A stretch of DNA of 32,883 bases from an uncultured Gammaproteobacteria bacterium (GTDB taxonomy: Bacteria; Pseudomonadota; Gammaproteobacteria; GCA-2729495), in NCBI GenBank assembly GCA_947258805.1, contig CAMYJV010000031.1:1-32883 (forward strand), in the 5' to 3' direction. Position 1 is the first letter of the stretch. Every line of letters starts with the position of its first letter. The position numbers and the translations under genes were made by a program. The notes below the pieces were generated by a model that had not been told where the DNA came from, did no database searches, and saw only the letters and a program-made list of their open reading frames with translations. Of the stretch, positions 23,345-32,882 are shown piece after piece.

Positions 23345-24793
23345 ATGAGCACCAAGAGCAAAGAAGTCACCGAACTCGTCGAGCGCAAATACAAGCATGG
23401 CTTTATTACGGACATCGAGTCCGACACGGTACCGCCAGGCCTGGACGAGGACGTGGTCCGGCTGATTTCGCACAAGAAAGAAGAGCCACAGTTCATGCTG
23501 GACTGGCGCCTCAAAGCCTTCCGCCACTGGCAGGGCCTGCAGGAACCAAACTGGGCGAAACTCCATCATCCGCCGATCAACTACCAGGAGATTTCCTACT
23601 ACTCGGCGCCCGGTCAGAAGAAGGACGGGCCAAAGAGCCTCGACGAAGTTGATCCGAAGCTGCTGGAAACCTACGAAAAGCTGGGTATCCCGCTGCATGA
23701 GCGCGCCGCGCTGGCGGGCGTGGCCGTAGACGCAGTATTCGACAGTGTATCCGTGGCGACGACCTTCAAGTCGAAACTGGCTGAAGCCGGGGTCATTTTT
23801 TGCCCCTTCTCCGAAGCCGTGCGCGACTACCCGGAACTCGTTGAACGCCACCTCGGCAGCGTGGTGCCCTACCGCGATAACTACTTTGCGGCCCTGAACT
23901 CGGCCGTATTCAGCGACGGTTCTTTCGTATACATCCCGGAAGGCGTCCGCTGTCCGATGGAACTGTCTACTTACTTCCGCATCAACGAAGCCAAGACGGG
24001 GCAGTTCGAACGGACCTTGATCGTAGCGGAGCCAGGCAGCCACGTGAGCTACCTGGAAGGCTGCACGGCACCCATGCGCGATGAGAATCAGCTGCACGCC
24101 GCGGTCGTTGAACTGGTGGCCATGGAAAACGCCGAGATCAAGTATTCCACCGTGCAGAACTGGTACCCGGGAGACGAAGACGGCAAAGGCGGAATCTACA
24201 ATTTCGTGACCAAGCGAGGCGACTGCCGCGGCGCGAATTCGAAGATTTCCTGGACCCAGGTGGAAGCCGGGTCGGCCATCACCTGGAAATATCCCAGCTG
24301 CATCCTGCGCGGCGAAAACTCGGTGGGCGAGTTCTACTCGGTGGCGGTGACGAACAATCTGCAGCAGGCGGACACCGGCACGAAGATGATCCACATTGGC
24401 AAGAATACCCGCAGCACCGTTGTTTCTAAAGGTATTTCTGCCGGTAGAGCCCAACAGTCTTATCGAGGCCTGGTAAAGGTATTCCCAACGGCCGAGAACG
24501 CACGGAACTACACCCAGTGTGACTCGCTGCTGATGGGCAAAGACTGCGGCGCTCACACCTTTCCATACATGGAAATCCGCAATCCGAGCGCCATCGTAGA
24601 ACACGAAGCGACCACGTCGAAGATCGCGGACGACCAACTCTTCTACTGCCGCCAGCGGGGCCTGACGGAAGAAGATGCCGTCAATACCATCGTGAACGGC
24701 TTCTGCAAAGAAGTCTTTCGGGAGTTGCCGATGGAGTTCGCGGTGGAAGCGCAGAACCTGCTGAATGTCAGCCTGGAAGGCGCCGTGGGTTGA
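23345..24793 (+). CDS. sufB: Fe-S cluster assembly protein SufB
   Basis: Scaffold subunit of the SufBC2D complex, on which Fe-S clusters are built. The 482-residue protein has the conserved blocks [38 protein letters not shown] and [27 protein letters not shown]. The cysteine of TQCDSL corresponds to the essential one at the SufB-SufD interface. Length is typical. GAGCAGG precedes the ATG. Confidence 0.98.
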   Translation: MSTKSKEVTELVERKYKHGFITDIESDTVPPGLDEDVVRLISHKKEEPQFMLDWRLKAFRHWQGLQEPNWAKLHHPPINYQEISYYSAPGQKKDGPKSLDEVDPKLLETYEKLGIPLHERAALAGVAVDAVFDSVSVATTFKSKLAEAGVIFCPFSEAVRDYPELVERHLGSVVPYRDNYFAALNSAVFSDGSFVYIPEGVRCPMELSTYFRINEAKTGQFERTLIVAEPGSHVSYLEGCTAPMRDENQLHAAVVELVAMENAEIKYSTVQNWYPGDEDGKGGIYNFVTKRGDCRGANSKISWTQVEAGSAITWKYPSCILRGENSVGEFYSVAVTNNLQQADTGTKMIHIGKNTRSTVVSKGISAGRAQQSYRGLVKVFPTAENARNYTQCDSLLMGKDCGAHTFPYMEIRNPSAIVEHEATTSKIADDQLFYCRQRGLTEEDAVNTIVNGFCKEVFRELPMEFAVEAQNLLNVSLEGAVG

Positions 24794-24828
24794 CCCCCGG
24801 AGCACGGTTAGAAATAGCGGACAAACAC

Positions 24829-25584
24829 ATGCTTATTGTCGACGACCTGCGCGTGAGCGTAGATGACAAACCCATACTGAATGGCTTGAGCCTGAGTGTT
24901 CAGGCTGGCGAAGTGCACGCGATCATGGGGCCCAACGGTTCCGGCAAGAGTACGCTGGCGCACGTGCTCGCGGGCCGCCCAGGCTACAAGGTCACCGGCG
25001 GCCGCGTGCTGTTCCACGGCCAGGACCTGCTCGACATGGAGCCGGAAGAACGGGCCTGGGCCGGCCTGTTCCTGGGCTTCCAGTACCCGGTGGAAATCCC
25101 TGGTGTGAACAATGTTTACCTGCTGAAAGCCGCATTGAACGCCCGGCGGCGCCATCGGGGCGAAGAAGAAATCGACGCGATCCGATTCCTGAAACTGGTC
25201 CGCGAGAAAGCTGCGCTGATGCAGATGGACGAAAGTTTCATGAACCGCGGCGTCAACGAGGGCTTCTCGGGCGGTGAAAAGAAGCGCAACGAAATCTTCC
25301 AGATGACGGTACTCGAACCGGAACTCGCGGTGCTGGATGAAACCGATTCGGGCCTCGACATCGACGCGCTGAAGGTCGTTGCAGACGGCGTCAACGGCAT
25401 GCGCAGCCCGGAGCGGTCTTTCGTCCTCGTCACCCATTACCAGCGCCTGCTTGACTATATCCAGCCCGACTACGTTCACGTGCTGGCGAAAGGTCGCATC
25501 GCGCGCACCGGCGACAAGGGCCTCGCAAAAGAGCTCGAGTCCACTGGCTACGAGGGCGTGCTGGCGGAGGCGGCCATCTCGTGA
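24829..25584 (+). CDS. sufC: Fe-S assembly ATPase SufC
   Basis: ABC-type ATPase that drives conformational change in SufBC2D. From the ATG at 24829 it has 251 residues: Walker A GPNGSGKST (34-42), signature FSGGEKKRNEI, Walker B ELAVLDETDSGLD and H-loop LVTHY. A TTG at 24790, overlapping the sufB stop, would give 13 more residues; the ATG fits the family. The stop overlaps the GTG of sufD (GTGA). Confidence 0.98.
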   Translation: MLIVDDLRVSVDDKPILNGLSLSVQAGEVHAIMGPNGSGKSTLAHVLAGRPGYKVTGGRVLFHGQDLLDMEPEERAWAGLFLGFQYPVEIPGVNNVYLLKAALNARRRHRGEEEIDAIRFLKLVREKAALMQMDESFMNRGVNEGFSGGEKKRNEIFQMTVLEPELAVLDETDSGLDIDALKVVADGVNGMRSPERSFVLVTHYQRLLDYIQPDYVHVLAKGRIARTGDKGLAKELESTGYEGVLAEAAIS

Positions 25585-26858
25585 ACATTGCCCGCATCGA
25601 ACAGGCCTGCGCTGCCCTGCCGGAGGACTGGCTGCGGCCGGCCAGAAACCATGGCATCGAGCAATTCGCGGCCCGCGGCTTTCCCACCACCCGCCACGAA
25701 GACTGGAAGTACACGGATCTGACCCCCGTTGCCGAACGCAGCCTCGCCTACCTCGCCGACCACCAGCCCGCCGCACCGGATGTGGCGCAACTGCCAACGG
25801 ACCACGGTGACAGCTGGCAGGTGCTGTTCGTGAATGGCCGCCTCGCCCCAGGCCAGCAGCTGCCGACACCAGCAGGCCTGAGCCTGGTGGCACTGGCCGA
25901 TGCCGACTCTGCGAGCCAGGCACGGATTATGGAACGGCTGCAGGCCCTGCACGCCAACCCCGCTGCGGACCTTGCGGCACTGAATGCTGCCTTCATGAGC
26001 GGTGGGTTGCTCATTGAAATTGCCGCTGATGCACGCATCGAACGCCCGCTGGAGATCCTCTTCCAGGGGGACGGCCAGCCAGTAGCCGCACAGCCTCGAC
26101 TGGTGGTTTCTGCCGGCGCCAACAGCAGCTTCACGCTGATCGAGCAATACGCGGGGCTCGGCGCCGGCCTGACCAACGCCGTCACCGACCTGCACTGCGG
26201 TCCGGGCGCTGAAGTCAGCTACGCGAAACTGCAGGCCGAATCGCCGGACACGCACCATGTTGGTTTACAGCGACTGGTACTGGAGCGCGACAGCCGGCTG
26301 GAAGTCTTGCACCTTGACCTGGGCGCCAGCCTGTCGCGGAACGACCTGCAGGTGGAACTGAATGCACCCGGCGCCGCCGCGACGATCTACGGCCTGTTCG
26401 TAGCCGATGGCAGTGCCCACATCGACAACCACACGCGGGTTGATCACCGGGCACCCCATACGTTTAGCGCGGAGACCTATCGGGGCATTGCGGCCAACGA
26501 GGGACAGGGCGTTTTCAACGGCAAGATCATCGTGCATGTCGGCGCCGACGGCACGGATGCAAAATTGAATAATCGCAACCTGCTGCTGAGCAAGGCGGCA
26601 GAGATCGACACCAAACCGGAACTGGAAATCTACGCCGACGACGTCAAGTGTGCCCATGGGGCAACAACCGGCCAGCTGGATGCCAATGCGCTGTTTTACC
26701 TGCGCTCGCGCGGACTCGACGCGGCGCAGGCCCGCAGCGCGCTGGTTAATGCCTTTGCCAGTGAAATTCTCGAACGCATTCCCCTGCCCCGGCTGCGCAG
26801 CACCGTCCAGCAGGGCCTGGAAGTGCGCTTGGCTCGCGATGCGGAGGCTTTAGCATGA
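25581..26858 (+). CDS. sufD: Fe-S cluster assembly protein SufD
   Basis: Paralogue of SufB and partner in the SufBC2D complex, needed for iron acquisition during assembly. The 425-residue protein has the N-terminal FPTTRHEDWKYTDLTP block and the beta-helix core, ending with VKCAHGATTGQLDANALFYLRSRG, where the conserved His of CAHGAT lies. It starts with GTG overlapping the sufC stop, and its stop overlaps the sufS ATG, so the three are likely translated in a coupled way. Confidence 0.97.
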   Translation: MNIARIEQACAALPEDWLRPARNHGIEQFAARGFPTTRHEDWKYTDLTPVAERSLAYLADHQPAAPDVAQLPTDHGDSWQVLFVNGRLAPGQQLPTPAGLSLVALADADSASQARIMERLQALHANPAADLAALNAAFMSGGLLIEIAADARIERPLEILFQGDGQPVAAQPRLVVSAGANSSFTLIEQYAGLGAGLTNAVTDLHCGPGAEVSYAKLQAESPDTHHVGLQRLVLERDSRLEVLHLDLGASLSRNDLQVELNAPGAAATIYGLFVADGSAHIDNHTRVDHRAPHTFSAETYRGIAANEGQGVFNGKIIVHVGADGTDAKLNNRNLLLSKAAEIDTKPELEIYADDVKCAHGATTGQLDANALFYLRSRGLDAAQARSALVNAFASEILERIPLPRLRSTVQQGLEVRLARDAEALA

Positions 26859-28102
26859 GTGCACTTCAGAGCGAAGCGGTGGCTGCGAGCCTGGATGCCG
26901 ACGAAATCCGGGCGGATTTTCCGATCCTGCAGCAGCAGGTGAACGGACACCGGCTGGCCTACCTGGACAGCGCGGCGTCGTCCCAACGACCGCGGGCGGT
27001 GATCGATGCCATCGATTACTACTACACCCACGACCACGCCAACGTGCACCGGGGCGTGCACACCCTGAGCCATCGCGCGACCGATGCCTACGAAGGCGCC
27101 CGGGAAAAATTGCGGGCTTTTATCAACGCCGAATCTACGCGCGAAATCGTGTTCACCCGCGGCACGACCGAGGCCGTCAACCTGGTCGCAAACTCTCTCG
27201 GCGCGTCCCTCGGCAAGGGCGACGAGATCGTGCTGACGGAACTCGAACACCACGCCAATATCGTGCCGTGGCAGCTACTGGCAGAACGCACTGGCGTAGT
27301 GCTGCGAGTCATCCCGATCAACGATGCGGGCGAACTTGTCCTGGACGACTACCCGGACATGCTCAATGGGCGCACTCGACTCGTGAGCGTTGCGCACGTG
27401 TCAAATGCGCTGGGCACGATCAACCCGGTCGAAGCGATCCTGGCGCCGGCCCGGGAACGCGGGATCCTGACCCTGTTAGACGGCGCCCAGGCCATCCCGC
27501 ACATGCCGATAGACGTGCGGGCCCTGGGTTGCGACTTCTATGCGTTCTCAGGCCACAAGATGTGTGCCCCGACGGGCATCGGTGCGCTATACGCCCGCGA
27601 AACCGTGCTGGCAGAACTGCCGCCGTGGCAGGGCGGCGGCGACATGATTCTTACCGTCAGCTTCAGCGGCACCACCTTCAACGAACTACCCTACCGCTTC
27701 GAAGCCGGTACGCCGAACATTGCCGGCGCCATCGGTCTGGGCGCCGCCATCGACTACCTGGACGGTATCGGGATGGCGGCCATTGAAAATTACGAAGCCG
27801 AACTGCTCGCCTACGCGACGGCCAGATTGTCCGCAGTGCAGGATCTGGAACTGGTCGGCACCGCATCCCACAAGGCCGGCGTGCTGTCGTTCAACCTGGA
27901 CGGAATCCACGCCCACGACCTGGGGACCATCCTGGATCACCAGGGCGTTGCCATTCGCACCGGTCATCACTGCGCGATGCCGGTGATGGAGCACTTCGGC
28001 ATCGCCGGCACTGCCAGGGCATCACTGGCCTTCTACAACACGCGAGCAGACATCGACCAGCTGGTCGATGCGCTGCAGCTTGCGCGGGAAATGTTGCGCT
28101 GA
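26855..28102 (+). CDS. sufS: Cysteine desulfurase SufS
   Basis: PLP enzyme that takes sulfur from cysteine as a persulfide and gives it to the SUF system. The 415-residue type II desulfurase has the PLP lysine K235 (FYAFSGHKMCAPTG) and the persulfide Cys373 (IRTGHHCAMP), embedded in the RxGxxC loop of group II enzymes. No SufE is encoded nearby; the sulfur acceptor is SufU, next in the operon. Stop and next start overlap by one base. Confidence 0.98.
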   Translation: MSALQSEAVAASLDADEIRADFPILQQQVNGHRLAYLDSAASSQRPRAVIDAIDYYYTHDHANVHRGVHTLSHRATDAYEGAREKLRAFINAESTREIVFTRGTTEAVNLVANSLGASLGKGDEIVLTELEHHANIVPWQLLAERTGVVLRVIPINDAGELVLDDYPDMLNGRTRLVSVAHVSNALGTINPVEAILAPARERGILTLLDGAQAIPHMPIDVRALGCDFYAFSGHKMCAPTGIGALYARETVLAELPPWQGGGDMILTVSFSGTTFNELPYRFEAGTPNIAGAIGLGAAIDYLDGIGMAAIENYEAELLAYATARLSAVQDLELVGTASHKAGVLSFNLDGIHAHDLGTILDHQGVAIRTGHHCAMPVMEHFGIAGTARASLAFYNTRADIDQLVDALQLAREMLR

Positions 28103-28572
28103 TGGCTGACGCAGCGAGTCTCAAGGAGCTCTACCGGCGCACGGTGCTGGAGCACAGCCGGGACCCGCATCGTTTCGGCCGGCTGAAGGCCGCCGATCAG
28201 AGTGCTACCGGGCACAACCCGCTGTGCGGCGACAAATGCACCGTTTACCTGCGCATCGACGACGACAGCATCGCGGACATTTCCTTCGAGGGCGCGGGCT
28301 GCGCCATTTGCATGGCGTCAGCGTCCATCATGACCGACGCTGTGCATGGTCGCCGCCTTGACGAGGCACAGACTGCGGCTGCGAAGGTCCTCGGCGCCTT
28401 CGACCGCGACCAGCAAACCGCGAAGCAGGCCACGCTCCATGGCGATATGGCCGCGCTGGGTGCGGTGCGGGGCTTCCCCACCCGCATTCGTTGTGCGACT
28501 TTGCCGTGGAAGACCCTGCAGGCCAGCCTGGCCGGTTTGCCCACCACCGTTACCACTGAAACCAGCCACTGA
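28102..28572 (+). CDS. sufU: SufU zinc-dependent sulfurtransferase
   Basis: A 156-residue SufU protein, the zinc-bound acceptor of the SufS persulfide in place of SufE. It has the zinc ligands and acceptor cysteine: C42 and D44 (NPLCGDKC), C67 (GCAIC) and C131 (RIRCATLPW). The N-terminus LYRRTVLEHSRDPHRFG is typical. SufU is best known from Gram-positive bacteria and also occurs in part of the gammaproteobacteria. Two more cysteines (C46, C70) are near the site. Confidence 0.96.
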   Translation: MADAASLKELYRRTVLEHSRDPHRFGRLKAADQSATGHNPLCGDKCTVYLRIDDDSIADISFEGAGCAICMASASIMTDAVHGRRLDEAQTAAAKVLGAFDRDQQTAKQATLHGDMAALGAVRGFPTRIRCATLPWKTLQASLAGLPTTVTTETSH

Positions 28573-28575
28573 ACC

Positions 28576-29127
28576 ATGTTTGGACAAGACAGCGAACCAC
28601 TGACCCTGAAGCGCGAAGTCGAAGTCATTGTCGTGCCCGACGGTATCCCGGTGACCCTGGAAAAAGGCGCGCTGGTCTACATCACGCAAGCCATGGGTGG
28701 CAGCTTCACGATCTATTTCGAGGGCAACCTGTACCGGGTGGGCGGCAAAGACGCCGACGCACTGGGCAAAGAGCCACTGCAGCCACCGGAACTTCCCGAC
28801 GATGCGTCCGATGACGAATTCCAGGCGCTCGTCTGGGATCAGATGCGCACCATCTATGACCCGGAGATCCCTATTAACATCGTAGAGCTTGGCCTGATCT
28901 ACGATTGTCGGATTTCGAAACTGGACAACGGCCAGCGCTATGTCTACGTCGAGATGACAGTCACGGCCCCCGGCTGCGGTATGGGCGAGTTCCTGGTGGC
29001 AGACGTCCGCGAAAAGGTCGGCATCATCCCGACCGTCAGCAAGGTCGACGTAGAACTGGTCTACGACCCGCCATGGAACATGGAGATGATGTCCGAGGCC
29101 GCGCGCCTGGAAGCCGGGATGATGTAA
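28576..29127 (+). CDS. sufT: SufT, DUF59-family Fe-S maturation factor
   Basis: A 183-residue Fe-S cluster maturation factor of the SufT group. The DUF59 (MIP18-like) domain occupies the second half: IYDPEIPINIVELGLIYD and VTAPGCGMGEFLVADV, the latter with the group's conserved cysteine. The N-terminal extension (TLKREVEVIVVPDGIPVTL and VYITQAMGGSFTIYFEGNLYRV) is the usual SufT-specific part. It starts three bases after the sufU stop. Confidence 0.96.
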   Translation: MFGQDSEPLTLKREVEVIVVPDGIPVTLEKGALVYITQAMGGSFTIYFEGNLYRVGGKDADALGKEPLQPPELPDDASDDEFQALVWDQMRTIYDPEIPINIVELGLIYDCRISKLDNGQRYVYVEMTVTAPGCGMGEFLVADVREKVGIIPTVSKVDVELVYDPPWNMEMMSEAARLEAGMM

Positions 29128-29138
29128 GCTCCGTCGCG

Positions 29139-29657
29139 ATGAAGCGACTGACCCTCGTGCGCCACGCAAAGTCGAGCTGGAAAGATCCCGGGCTCGATGA
29201 CTTTGACCGGCCCCTGAATCAACGCGGCGAACGCGACGCCCCGGTCATGGGCCGCCGCCTGCAGGCCCGCGGCGTCCGCCCCTCACTAATCCTGACCAGC
29301 CCGGCGCAGCGCGCCCAGCGCACGGCCCGGCTGATTGCCGAGGCCATCGGTTATCCCGTGGAATTCCTGCAACGCGAGGCGGATCTGTATCTCGCGGAGC
29401 CCGACACCATTCTCAAGGTCCTGGCCCGCGAAGGCGAAAGCTTTAACGACGTGTTCGTGTGTGGCCATAACCCCGGCATGACCGATCTTGCCAATCGCCT
29501 CGGCGGCGTGCGAATCGACAATGTGCCGACCTGTGGCATCGTGGCGCTGGAAGCTGACATCGAGACCTGGGCCGAACTCAGCGACAAAAACTGCCACCTG
29601 GACTATTTCGATTACCCGAAACGGACTGCCGTTTCAGATGCGGGGAATCGCGGCTGA
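29139..29657 (+). CDS. SixA-like histidine phosphatase
   Basis: A 172-residue phosphatase of the histidine (phosphoglycerate mutase-like) superfamily, close to SixA. The catalytic RHG motif is LTLVRHAKSSW (R8, H9). The second histidine is in VFVCGHNPGMTDL, and TSPAQRAQRTARLIA carries the second arginine set. The ATG at 29139 is 11 bases after sufT. The last residues (SDAGNRG) and the TGA stop are provided by a dispersed palindromic repeat, so the native C-terminus has been replaced or extended. In E. coli SixA acts on phosphohistidine proteins, but the substrate here is unknown. It may be a passenger of the SUF transcript. Confidence 0.9.
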   Translation: MKRLTLVRHAKSSWKDPGLDDFDRPLNQRGERDAPVMGRRLQARGVRPSLILTSPAQRAQRTARLIAEAIGYPVEFLQREADLYLAEPDTILKVLAREGESFNDVFVCGHNPGMTDLANRLGGVRIDNVPTCGIVALEADIETWAELSDKNCHLDYFDYPKRTAVSDAGNRG

Positions 29658-29670
29658 AGCCGCTCCCACC
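29648..29670. repeat. Single arm of the palindromic repeat
   Basis: One right-type arm (TCGCGGCTGAAGCCGCTCC at its left) of the family at 2344-2560. It supplies the stop codon of the phosphatase gene (29655-29657). Confidence 0.8.
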
Positions 29671-29803
29671 ACGTAAAGCTGCCAGGCCGCAAACATCCCC
29701 AATGCGGGATCGGCCTGCTTGATCATGACCAGCCAATGTTGCCAAGCAGAGAGAGCTCGACAAGCTACCAGCCAGTGGCAGCATTGCCACGCTCCAAGAA
29801 CCT

Positions 29804-29825
29804 GTAGGGGCGGCTTTAGCCGCGA
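29804..29825. repeat. Single inverted arm of the palindromic repeat (variant)
   Basis: Left-type arm GTAGGGGCGGCTTTAGCCGC, inverted relative to the one at 29648. It lies 134 bp from it, so the pair brackets a 178-bp stretch that holds no gene. A second small GC hairpin (GCCCCG at 29843-29848 with CGGGGC at 29864-29869) lies beyond it. Confidence 0.7.
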
Positions 29826-29886
29826 TCAACGGTGAGTCTGCCGCCCCGCTGCACTCCCGCGGTCGGGGCAAGGTTGCCGGCCTGTG

Positions 29887-31746
29887 TCAGAGCATCCCGC
29901 AGAAACAGTGGTAATAGAGATTTCGCGGGTCGTTGAAGTGCGCCAGGGCCTCCAATTCAGCATCGATCCGCTCGGCGATTCTCGCCAGACTGTTGCCGCC
30001 CGCCGATCCCGACCGTCGCACGTCGGCCCACTCCAGGATCGCCCGACCAGCCGACGCCATGCCCACTGACAGGCGCTCCCGAAAACCCATTTCCTCCTGG
30101 AGGTAACGGACACCAAAGTCCTCTTCTTCAATTCCGGCCCGCTCCGCGGCGGCCGTGATCGCCCCATCCAGGCCGCCAAGCGCATCGACCAGGCCCAGTT
30201 CCAGCGCATCGTCGCCCACCCAGACCCGGCCCCGCGCCAGCCCGTCGGCTCGCTCGAAGGACATCTCCCGGCTGGCGGCCACCCGCTGGACAAACTGGCG
30301 GTAGGCATCTTCCACGCTCGACTGGAGAATGCGGCGCGCATCGGGGCCCAGATCGCGCGCCGCTTCCGCCTGGCCGCTCAGGCGAGTCGTGCCAAACCCG
30401 TCCGTCCGCACGCCCAGTTCCGCCAGGCTGCGTTGAAAAGTGGGTAGCAACGCGCCCACGCCGATAGACCCGGTGATGGTGGCTCCATCCGCCCAGATTT
30501 CATCGGCGGGCATCGCAATGTAGTAACCGCCCGATGCTGCGACGCTGCTCATGGACGCCACCAGCGGCTTGCCGGTGTCCTTGAGCCCGTTCAGGGCTTC
30601 GAACACGACTTCGGAAGCAAACATGCTGCCGCCCGGGCTGTCTACGCGCAGCACCACCGCGTCCACTGCGTCATCTGCGGCAGCCTTGCGAACCAGGGCT
30701 GCCAGCGTGTCACCGCCGACGGTGCCCGGCGGCCCCTTGCCGTCGACGATCTGCCCGCTGGCCACGATCACGCCGACATTAGCCTCCTTTCTGGAGGCCT
30801 TGCCGACGCGCATCGAACGCAGGTAATCAGCGTGACCGATGGCACTGAAACCGGCGTACCCGTTGTCGGCCTCGCCCACGAGCTCCACCATGTAATTGTC
30901 GAATTCAAGCCTGCCGGTGAGGCCGTTGACCAGACCTGACTCCATGGCAACCGTGGCAAGATTGCCGTCGGCTGCGTCGACCCGGTCGGCCAGCTCGTTG
31001 GCATAGGCGTTCAGCGCGCCGGCATCCAGCCCCCGCGCCTGCGCCACGTCGCCGCGATAGGCTGCCCAGAGGGCTTCCAGCCAGCGGCTGGCTGCTTCCT
31101 TGTCTGCTGCAGACATGTCGTCCCGGGTGAAAGGCTCCACGAACGACTTGTATTCGCCGACCCGAAACACGTTCATGTCAATGCGCAGCTTTTCCAGTGC
31201 CTCGCGGAAGTAGGCTCGGAAATAGCCGAAACCGTCCAGGTACACAGCGCCGAGTTCATGCAGGAACACGGTATCGGCGTGGGCCGCAAGATAATACTGC
31301 GCCTGGCTGTAGGCATCGCCCATCGCGATGACCGGCTTGCCCGACTCGCGGAAGGCTAAAATAGCCTCGCCAATCTCCCGGAGCTTCGTGAGCCCGCCAC
31401 CTTCCAACGCGCCGAGAGACAGCACGACGGCTTCGATGCGCTCGTCTTCAGTCGCCATCTGCAGCGCATCCACCACATCACGCGTCAGGGTTTGTCGTGG
31501 CGGGACACCTTGCGCATCGGCAACCGCCCGTACGAACGGATCGTCCGCAAGCTGATCCACGAGTTGCCCGCTCGGCGCAATCACCAGGGCAGCCGTTTCA
31601 GGCACCTTGACGACCGCACCGCGGAAGGCGATCACGATCAGGCCAACGATCAGCAGCACGAGCAGTATCTGCACGAGCGCGCGCAGCACACCAAACAGCC
31701 GCCAGATGAAGCGGAAGAAACGCACGAAGATATTCGGTTTGTCCAT
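29887..31746 (-). CDS. sppA: Signal peptide peptidase SppA, 67K type
   Basis: Inner-membrane serine protease that degrades cleaved signal peptides. The 619-residue protein is the long, two-domain form. It has an N-terminal anchor (LVQILLVLLIVGLIVIAF), the general base Lys200 (FRVGEYKSFVEPF) and the nucleophile Ser405 (SSVAASGGYYIA), which correspond to E. coli K209 and S409. It also has the VLRVDSPGGSMFASE and ATITGSIGV blocks. The ATG at 31746 is preceded by GTG (31749) in frame; AGGACT lies upstream. The last 60 residues are a variable tail. The sugar-dehydrogenase gene ends 17 bases upstream on the same strand. Confidence 0.97.
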   Translation of the reverse strand: MDKPNIFVRFFRFIWRLFGVLRALVQILLVLLIVGLIVIAFRGAVVKVPETAALVIAPSGQLVDQLADDPFVRAVADAQGVPPRQTLTRDVVDALQMATEDERIEAVVLSLGALEGGGLTKLREIGEAILAFRESGKPVIAMGDAYSQAQYYLAAHADTVFLHELGAVYLDGFGYFRAYFREALEKLRIDMNVFRVGEYKSFVEPFTRDDMSAADKEAASRWLEALWAAYRGDVAQARGLDAGALNAYANELADRVDAADGNLATVAMESGLVNGLTGRLEFDNYMVELVGEADNGYAGFSAIGHADYLRSMRVGKASRKEANVGVIVASGQIVDGKGPPGTVGGDTLAALVRKAAADDAVDAVVLRVDSPGGSMFASEVVFEALNGLKDTGKPLVASMSSVAASGGYYIAMPADEIWADGATITGSIGVGALLPTFQRSLAELGVRTDGFGTTRLSGQAEAARDLGPDARRILQSSVEDAYRQFVQRVAASREMSFERADGLARGRVWVGDDALELGLVDALGGLDGAITAAAERAGIEEEDFGVRYLQEEMGFRERLSVGMASAGRAILEWADVRRSGSAGGNSLARIAERIDAELEALAHFNDPRNLYYHCFCGML

Positions 31747-31763
31747 CACAGAGTCCTGCAGTC

Positions 31764-32882
31764 TTAGTGGCTGGCGGCCAGCTTTGTGCCCGTGTAGCGG
31801 ATCCTGTAAATCGCTCCGCGTTGATCGTCGCTCACCAGCAGTGAGCCGTCAGGTGCCGGTAGCACGTCCACCGGTCGGCCCAGCACGTCGTCGCCGTCGA
31901 GAAATCCCTCCAGGAACGGCTCATAACTGACGGCCCGATTGCCTTCAACGCGCACGAGTGTCACGCGGTAACCGGTTTTGCCGGCCTCTTTGCTGCGATT
32001 CCAGGAACCGTGTTCAGCGATGAAGATCTGCCCGCGGTAACTTGCAGGAAACGCGTCACCCGTGTAGAAGGCCATGCCAAGGGGGGCAGAATGGGGCGCG
32101 AGATTCTGCACCGGTGCCGCCGCGGCATCACAGCTGCCCTGTTCGCCAAACTTCGGGTCCGCAATCGTCCCGCCGTGGCAGTAAGGAAAGCCGAAATCCT
32201 CGCCCCTGGACGCGACGCGATTCAGTTCACACGGCGGCACTTCGTCACCGAGCATGTCACGACCATTGTCGGTAAACCACAGCTCACCGGTGTCCGGGTG
32301 CCAGTCAAAGCCCACACTGTTGCGCACGCCCCGGGCTTCGACACGACGATCCGTGCCGTCGGCCCGCATGCTCAGAATCCGTGCGAAGCCGTCCTGGTCG
32401 CACACATTGCACGGTGCTCCGAACGGCACGTAGAGCCGGCCATCCGGGCCGAAGGCAATGTACTTCCACGCATGCAAGCCATTCTTAAACGGCAGGTCGT
32501 CGATCACGACCTCGACTGGCGGCGGTTGTGCAAGATTGGCCCCAACGTTGCGCACGGCCAGCACGCGGCGCGGTTCGGCGATGTAAAGCGTGCCGTCGCG
32601 AAATGCGACGCCGTTCGGCGTCTTCAGCCCGTCGGCCACCACGAAGCGTTCGGGATCCCCGGACAGCGCGCCACGCAAGGCGTAGACGCGCTTGTCGCGC
32701 CGCGTGCCAATGAATAGCGTGCCCGCCTCGCCCCACGCCATGGAACGCGCACCCGCAACGTCATCGGCCAGCACATCGAGTTCAAAGCCCGCCGGCAACC
32801 GGAATACGGGCTCGGCCGCCGTCGCTAATCCCGACACGGCACTGCACAGCAACAAAATGACGACCAGACGGATGAGCCACGG
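31764..32882 (-). CDS. Sorbosone-type PQQ-dependent sugar dehydrogenase, 5' end cut
   Basis: A six-bladed beta-propeller of the soluble glucose/L-sorbosone dehydrogenase family, usually PQQ-dependent and exported to the periplasm. The frame stays open to the right edge, and the visible N-terminus (LIRLVVILLLCSAVSGLATAAE) is a signal peptide whose first residues lie outside. The catalytic blades show FKNGLHAWKYIAFGPDGRLYVPFGAPCNVC, RGVRNSVGFDWHPDTGELWFTDNGRD, and PLGMAFYTGDAFPASYRGQIFIAEHGSWNRS. The conserved HGSWNR is present. It runs to the stop at 31764, 17 bases before sppA. The substrate cannot be told from the sequence. Confidence 0.92.
   Translation of the reverse strand, partial: PWLIRLVVILLLCSAVSGLATAAEPVFRLPAGFELDVLADDVAGARSMAWGEAGTLFIGTRRDKRVYALRGALSGDPERFVVADGLKTPNGVAFRDGTLYIAEPRRVLAVRNVGANLAQPPPVEVVIDDLPFKNGLHAWKYIAFGPDGRLYVPFGAPCNVCDQDGFARILSMRADGTDRRVEARGVRNSVGFDWHPDTGELWFTDNGRDMLGDEVPPCELNRVASRGEDFGFPYCHGGTIADPKFGEQGSCDAAAAPVQNLAPHSAPLGMAFYTGDAFPASYRGQIFIAEHGSWNRSKEAGKTGYRVTLVRVEGNRAVSYEPFLEGFLDGDDVLGRPVDVLPAPDGSLLVSDDQRGAIYRIRYTGTKLAASH

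Noticed and set aside
22862..24805. 647-residue open frame on the minus strand opposite sufR and sufB
   Set aside because: It is the antisense of two clear genes, has no ribosome-binding site or domain, and arises from GC-rich codon bias.
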